From Argopecten irradians (Eukaryota > Mollusca > Bivalvia > Pectinida > Pectinidae), in the NCBI RefSeq assembly GCF_041381155.1, contig NC_091144.1:12905544-12969543 (forward strand): a stretch of DNA of 64,000 nt. Direction: 5' to 3'. Under the pieces are notes generated by a model that saw only the letters and a list, made by a program, of their open reading frames with translations, ran no database searches and had not been told where the DNA came from. Made by a program: the position numbers and the translations under genes. This document shows, in pieces, positions 58,292 to 64,000 of this stretch. Position 1 is the first letter of the stretch, and the number at the start of each line of letters is the position of its first letter.

Positions 58292-58424
58292 TATATACAG
58301 AGATAGTTCAATGTGCCTGACAAATGCTAGTAAACTCAGATGTTATGGAAACGACATGAGAATCTTAGCTTGCGTCATGGCTGGACTCCTTTATAAGTAT
58401 TTTGATCAATTTATTTTGGTTCCT

Positions 58425-58635
58425 GGGACCGCGGTGATTAAGATGTCTCGACATAGTACCAAACGCCCTTCACCACTATGTCGCAAGTTCGAATCCCATG
58501 CGGGGCAGTTGCCAGGAACTGATTGCTGGCAGGCGGTTTTTCTCTGGATGCTCCGTTTTTCCTCCACCAATAAACTTGGCACATTCTTATACATGTCCCT
58601 AGCTGTAAGTAAGTTGTTAAACTAATAAAGACCAA
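58425..58635 (+). mobile_element. Bivalve tRNA-derived SINE with conserved central domain
   Basis: The head ggtgattaagatgtctcgac ... gcaagttcgaatcccatgcg (box B) is followed by a central domain tttttctctggatgctccgt + ttttcctccaccaataaact and a tail gtaagttgttaaactaataa. This order fits tRNA SINEs with a shared central domain described from bivalves (Meta-domain type, from memory). It lies about 130 bp after the copy B stop codon and may be in its 3' UTR. Confidence 0.7.
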
Positions 58636-58794
58636 AACATTTTAGTTCCATGCGAGGTTTAGTCAGTATGTCAATACACCAACGATGTGTTGTATAGGCA
58701 TATAAAAACAATCCCTAGTTTAAACAGTCTCCTAAACCTTAAACGGATTTCGCGGGTAATAGGGCGAATATAAATCGGCGTAAAATACACAATG

Positions 58795-59795
58795 TTCTAA
58801 TTCTTTATTTCTTTAACGAGGATTGCACACAGCCCTAGGGCTACTAGATGCTCTCCTCGACACATATGACAATACAATATATACATGACAATACATTTGA
58901 ATAACGCACACACTCTCACTCACACAAACATTCCATGACAAAAATAAAATGAGAAAGGGAAGAGGGAGAAAAAAAATCGAGAGAGAAGAGGGTGAGACTT
59001 AGAGAGAGACAGGCGAAGGAGGGGGAGAGAGCGATGCAGATGCAGATGGGAGTGGAAATGAAGTGTAAAGAAATAATTATTTAGAATCTTTTGGAGTCGA
59101 TGATGTATTCGAAAACGGAATCAAAAATAATTTTGTTTGATGAATCGGTATTATCTTCAGAGCCATATAATAAAATTTTGACAAAGATATCAGGTATGAG
59201 ATTGATGATAAGGTCAGGATTGACATTTGGAGCCAGCTCTTTACAAGTATTTTGAATTAGTTTTGTACGTGGGATTATAAATCTAGGACATAATAAAAAG
59301 AAGTGTTTTTCATGCTCAGGAGAGTCTACACATAAATCACAATATTTATTTGGTGTCAATTTGTAAGAAAATCTATGTTTGTTTAGGGCACTAAGGCCCA
59401 TTCTTAATCTACATTGATTGATTTTACCTTTTCCATGCCCATACGTATTTAGTGGATTTGATTTTGTAGTCGAAAGTTTTGATAGTGCTTGTGAAAAAGA
59501 GTTAAGAGTGGGTTTATTCCTTATGTGTTCGGGAAGATTGTTCCAGTCTCTAATAGTTTTTGGAAAGAAAGATTGGTGATAGAATGTTTTTTTTTGGAAG
59601 GAACTGGAAGTAGTGTATTAGAATTTCTGAAATTGTAGTTTGGAGTGCGATGTGAAAGGAGTGGACAGAGCGATTTCAAATATGGAGGAGCGAGATCATG
59701 TTTAATTTTAAATAACATTTTAAGTCTAAAATACTTCCTTCTATCACTTAGTAGCTCCCAGCCAAGCTCAGTTAAAAGTTTTGTATACACAATAT
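58795..59795 (-). mobile_element. CR1/L2-type LINE, 5'-truncated 3' end
   Basis: On the - strand, YTKLLTELGWELLSDRRKYF then RLKMLFKIKHDLAPPYLKSL is the end of a CR1/L2-like reverse transcriptase ORF. It continues, with a frame change, into MGLSALNKHRFSYKLTPNKY and CDLCVDSPEHEKHFFLLCPR, a C-terminal Cys/His motif (C-x2-C-x7-H-x7-C), ending in IIDSKRF. The 3' UTR holds CT-rich and TG-rich tracts, then ctagtagccctagggctgtg and aaagaaataaagaatt. The copy is truncated near 59795 and inactive. It lies tail-to-tail with copy B. Confidence 0.8.
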
Positions 59796-59979
59796 AGAAG
59801 TAAAGAAAGTCCACACCGTATAGACTTTTTCGGCACGAAAACGTAAAATCAATTCGCCACGAGAATAAGTTGGTTTCAGTTCTTTGATAAAACATATCTG
59901 TAACGTGACAATGTATTGCAATTTACCGTTCGGTATTGTTTTATACGTACTATAATAATCGTGTGACATAATGAATCGT

Positions 59980-62150
59980 AATGAATGAAGTGTAATTTCA
60001 TTCCCACCATCTAACAGTAGTCTAAATGACTTGATGTTTTATCATTTGTAAAACCGGAATTGATATCTACAAAGCAGCTGTCGCATCATACGAACAACAA
60101 TAGATAGTTTTGACCTAGCTGTTTTAAAGTTTGATACTAACAATTCATTAGAATACGTGTGATTTGTTAGTCGTTTTTAATACTATTATGTGGATATGAA
60201 GGATAAGGATATTCTGAGGGTGACAAAATGTTATAAAATCCAGAGCTTGCCGTTTTATAACATTTTGTTTTCCGTTATAGAGTATTTTTCTCATACTATA
60301 ATTACCTCTATGATATCCTGCCAGTTTGAAATAAGTTTGTAGAAAACCGCGACTGCAAATCAGTTCTTCATGCATGAAAACTGCGCGATAATTTCAACAC
60401 AAATCATTATTTTTTACATTTTAAAGTAAAACTAGCCAAGTCACAAATATAGATGAAAAAACGTTTACCATACAAACAGTAATTTTGTTGACACTGTGAC
60501 GTCACCAGACTGTATTGCATGGGTAGCCATGAAATACAGCCTCAGGCGGCATGAGAGTATTGTATGAGACCAGCCAAAATTATACCCGTAGGTATGAAAG
60601 AAATATGTTTCTCACATACTTGACAGGGTTGCTAGGGAAAATATAACTTTTTACAGGAGTAGGGAAAAGACAGTCCACACGCACTTTACAATGATGTCAT
60701 CAGTATATCAATACGTTCATTGATTGGTTAGCCAAAATCTCTCACTCGGGCTGAGATATTCCTATCCACTTGTCAGACCCATGTAAGAAACTTTTGTTCT
60801 TTTCTTTAAATACTCAAGGGAAAAGTTAGCATAGGTCTAGCCTGTTGTCCGTTCAATCTGTATCTGTGTAACTGAATGTAATAATAATATTAACGATAAG
60901 TTTACAAAAATGAAAATAAGACTGGTATATGAAATGTTTAATGGTAAACGAGTGTACTGTAGCGCCAATGTCTTTCTGAATAAGAAATACATTCTACATT
61001 TACAACCTGTCATAACCCGATTGATGTTCATATCTTATTTGAGTATGTAATGCAATGCATTGTTGATATTACCTTTATCTAACAAAAATAGACATATTGT
61101 ACATTGTTGATAATAAGAACTTACATGAAATAAAACAAGTAAAACTATTACAGCATAGTTTCCTTCATTTTATGCTGAGTGAAAAATGTTTGACTCCATT
61201 ACGCTAACAAACATGGAATGTCATGTACGTTCATGTAGTAGAATTATCTATAATAATTTGGTTTTCCCCATATGTTTACATAGCGGTAATTAAAACGGAA
61301 ATTTAACATGGTTCTGCATTAAGCTACTTAGTATTACAATGATAGAACAAAAACGGACGAAACTCTTTAGAAATCTTGTCATTATATACAAATACTCGGA
61401 GGATTTGAAGTTCATTCTAAACAAATGCACATTTACTCTGGAGGAAGGTTAAATATTTGCATATTAAACACATATAGGCTAGGTAATAAACAACTTAGGT
61501 TGGACAAAAATTGTAACAAAGGTTTATCAACTGAATTATGTTCAGGGAAGGTATACTTCGCCACAAAAAATAGTCTTCTCGAATCCTGCCATGGCAACAC
61601 CTCGTTTTCGATCAAAATCCAAGATGGCCGCCACTACATGGCTTCAAATACGGTAATGGCCATAGTTTGAAAAGTATTAAACCTAGAGATACAATTGAGG
61701 TGTCTATTTCAATTGATTTTGAGATGCTGAATCGATTGGACACACTTCCAAGGGCAATATATGCCGGAGAAAATAGTTTTGAGGCTAATTTGGTGGTTGA
61801 GATGGATCATATTGTCATGAATTGCGATGGTTTTCTCGCCAGAAATAAATATGTTCAAGTAAGGCAATTAAAAGTGACTATTTGTATACACAACTATTCC
61901 AAATGATCGTAAAAGCAGCCAACAAATCTTTTGACCTCAAGAATTTTGTGATGTTCACATATAAAGAGATAAACACATTATTCAATATTAACAAATGAGT
62001 TAAATTGTACACTGAAAACATAATAAAATAATGTACAATGATTGTTACGTTCAACACTTCAGTTTTATATTCTTTCGACAGCAGTATTCAGTGAATTCCT
62101 TAGTTCAGTTCTCTGTTCTAACCAGTTTTATTCATTTCTTTCATCACTGT
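59980..62150. other. No gene recognised; R2 repeat copy within
   Basis: Contains the inverted R2 copy at about 60620-60725. Frames at 60837-61031 (-) and 61667-61906 (+) have no recognised domain; the latter (MKSIKPRDTIEVSISIDFEM) follows a ccaagatggccgccac segment. Confidence 0.4.
60620..60725 (-). repeat. Dispersed repeat R2, copy 2
   Basis: The reverse complement aligns with 30395-30510 through gatgacatcattg, gtgcgtgtggactgtctttt and attttccctagcaacc. Confidence 0.5.
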
Positions 62151-62192
62151 GATCAATATCGTCATCATCACATCTCTCTGAGGGAGGAACAT

Positions 62193-63998
62193 TTAGACAT
62201 GTGATGCCCTTACATTGTCCGCGCGCTGGAGTACACAGGAGGCCATTTTTGCAACAGGTGCATACCTTTTTTTGCATTTTCCACTACAGTTGCACCTGAT
62301 AATAGTGAAGAGCTTCTCCGGTGCAGCAGATTGAGTCATCCGGATTGGATGTAGACCATCAGAAGATTTTGTCCAACCCCAATGTTCTGGATTAAGGTCA
62401 TGTCCCTGCCAAACATGCACCTGGTGATAAGCCCGATAACTGTGCAGGATGGCAGCATCGTTGGTCGGCGGAAGTTTCTCTGGTGGGACGAAACCAGTAG
62501 ATGTTGCTACCATCTGCTGGAACTCCACAACCCGCGCATCCGTTAGACTTTCTGTTGCTGAGGTGCCATAGATAACTAGCATAGCGTCTATTCTCGCTTT
62601 CGCAATTTGGTCCTTTGAAGCTGATGGAGAGACAAAAGCGGATGCCGAGTGTTGTAGTTCTTCATATTTTGTACATACTGTCGCTTTGCCTACTCCATAG
62701 GGTCGCGAAGTGGTATCACAACAACTGAAGGCGTGAAGGAACAGAAGGGAATCTGTAAGAAGAGGATTGAGTTTTTTCTTCAGGATAGTGATACAGATCG
62801 TCTGTTTTGTCGTAATCATGTGCAAATTTTCACTTTCGTCAGAAGCATCTGCGTGATACACCAACAGCACGTCGGTATCATCGGCGATGACGGCGGTTGG
62901 CTTCGGTGTCGCAAACAAACATGCTACTTAACATATTTTATAGTCTGCATCACCTATCGCGTGTTGAAATACCAGCATCGTTTAGGTATTCTGCGAGGAG
63001 GTTGATGAAGGCTTGTTTGTTAGCCTCGTTTGCGAGGAATGCTTTCTTGCTCATGGTAAGTCGCGTCTCGGGGGATACTGAAACGGGAGCGCCAATGTCA
63101 TTCCCTTTCCGTCGACGGTGGACCTCATCTTTAGTGCTGGGACCGTGGTATCCATCGAATACAACACAGGCATTTGTATAGCTGTCTCGAACATACCGGG
63201 TGTACATAGCACAGATCTCCTCATAGGTAGAGTTCTTTGGCCACGAGAACTTGTGCAGCAATCCACCTCCGTCAAGGACAAACTGTAAGCTCATGTCGAT
63301 CATATCCAGGGTAATGCATGACGGTGCCAGTTTGAGAAGATGGTGTAAAAGTACATCTGTTTGTCGAAGAGAGAGGGAGGGAATGAACACATCTCATATT
63401 TGAAGAGTTCCGGGAGTTCCGTTCATAGCCGTGATGAGGAGACGCTGATACAGATGTTGAAGCTCTATTCTATGTCTATTCTCTCACCAGATGCTGTTTT
63501 TACATGGATAGCAGAAGCCAATGTTTTCACTTGATTCTTTTGGGAAAATGTGTACTCTGCGACCGAATGTCCGACCATGGAATGCAGGATCTGATCACCA
63601 ACGCGTTTAGCATCGGCTGCATTGACCGATTCATTTCCAACCAACCCAGTGGAAAGGCTTTCAAGTTTGTCTGTTTGTTTACTAAATGGCTTCCGTTTAA
63701 CGAACATCTCCAGCAACTTCTGTATGTCAGACCTATCGCGTCCAATTCGCGTTTTCGATAAATCACGATGTCCATCCCCTTTATTCACAGAGATTCCTAC
63801 TATCTCGAAGATTGATTGACTGACCTCAGCGCATACCGGTCTGGAGAGTACTTTCAGTGAAGCCACGACCGTTTATGGCCGCTTGACCGATTGATGCACA
63901 CTTCAGATCGGCTGTTTTACTCTTGATTATTGTCTGTAGACGTAGACGAACCGACAGAGGCATGATGGCTAGGTTGTGATACAAAGACTTCATATCCG
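62193..63998 (-). pseudogene. PIN/XPG-like nuclease-family gene of repetitive type, broken and partial
   Basis: Three - strand stretches in two frames follow the order of a widespread uncharacterised metazoan family. First (63866-63465) comes a segment ending KRVGDQILHSMVGHS...QVKTLASAIHVK. Next (63390-62950) is a PIN-like start with VVFDGYHGPSTKDEVHRRRK. Then (62918-62193) come AVIADDTDVLLVYHADASDE, HAFSCCDTTSRPYGVGKATV, HVWQGHDLNPEHWGWTKSSD and a Cys-rich RCNCSGKCKK end. Conserved acidic residues in FDG, ADDTD and CCDTTS are typical of PIN/FEN-like nucleases. The frame changes at least twice and the 5' part runs off the window. Such proteins occur in many copies and may belong to a DNA transposon (Academ elements carry an XPG domain); that link is a guess. 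Confidence 0.6.
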
Positions 63999-64000
63999 AA

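Noticed and set aside
61667-61906. 79-codon + strand ORF
   Set aside because: No family, start context or splice evidence. It adjoins repetitive-looking sequence.

Overview
The window looks like nuclear DNA of a mollusc, most likely a bivalve. It is AT-rich and gene-poor. Its coding exons are short, with canonical GT-AG introns, and it carries repeats familiar from bivalve genomes: a tRNA-type SINE ending in a GGACGTTAAAC-like tail, a 'gtgacctt...ttttgacccc' tandem family ending in a gacaga run, and LINE, DIRS-type and Gypsy relics. The species is not determined; all family assignments are from reading translations by eye.

The main content is a head-to-head inverted duplication of a beta-1,4-galactosyltransferase-family (GT7) gene. 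Copy B (+ strand, 50495-58291) has six exons with matching phases and predicts 564 residues: a type II membrane anchor, a stem, a full catalytic domain and a 168-residue C-terminal extension. Copy A (- strand, 25709-16110) has the same six exons, but exon 4 has one extra base in a homopolymer, which stops the frame just before the WGGEDDD motif, and its C-terminal tail is different. Both copies have Leu where Gal-specific enzymes have Tyr (bovine Tyr289), so the better prediction is a GalNAc (or GlcNAc) transferase. Homology continues through introns and about 1.3 kb of 5' flank (arms about 16.2-27.0 kb and 49.2-58.1 kb), so differences between the arms date later insertions: a 462-bp MITE and a SINE in A, and two minisatellites in B.

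Intron 5 of both copies holds an 18/36-bp minisatellite whose unit closely matches the exon 5/intron 5 splice-donor junction, giving copy A more than twenty strong donor-like sites in the sense direction.

The 22-kb spacer between the arms (27-49 kb) has two large satellites (31-bp unit, 33.4-36.4 kb; 38-bp unit, 38.3-43.6 kb), several foldback elements and a probable small secreted meteorin-like gene on the - strand whose putative intron 2 spans the 38-bp satellite.

Left flank (1-16 kb): a mucin-like secreted-protein ORF with a 33-bp coding repeat, a tyrosine-recombinase (DIRS-like) retroelement fossil with an SGNH-hydrolase domain, a Ty3/Gypsy fossil, and LINE relics. Right flank (58.3-64 kb): a SINE, the 3' end of a LINE, and a decayed PIN/XPG-like nuclease-family ORF running off the window edge. 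No rRNA, functional tRNA gene or CRISPR array was seen.
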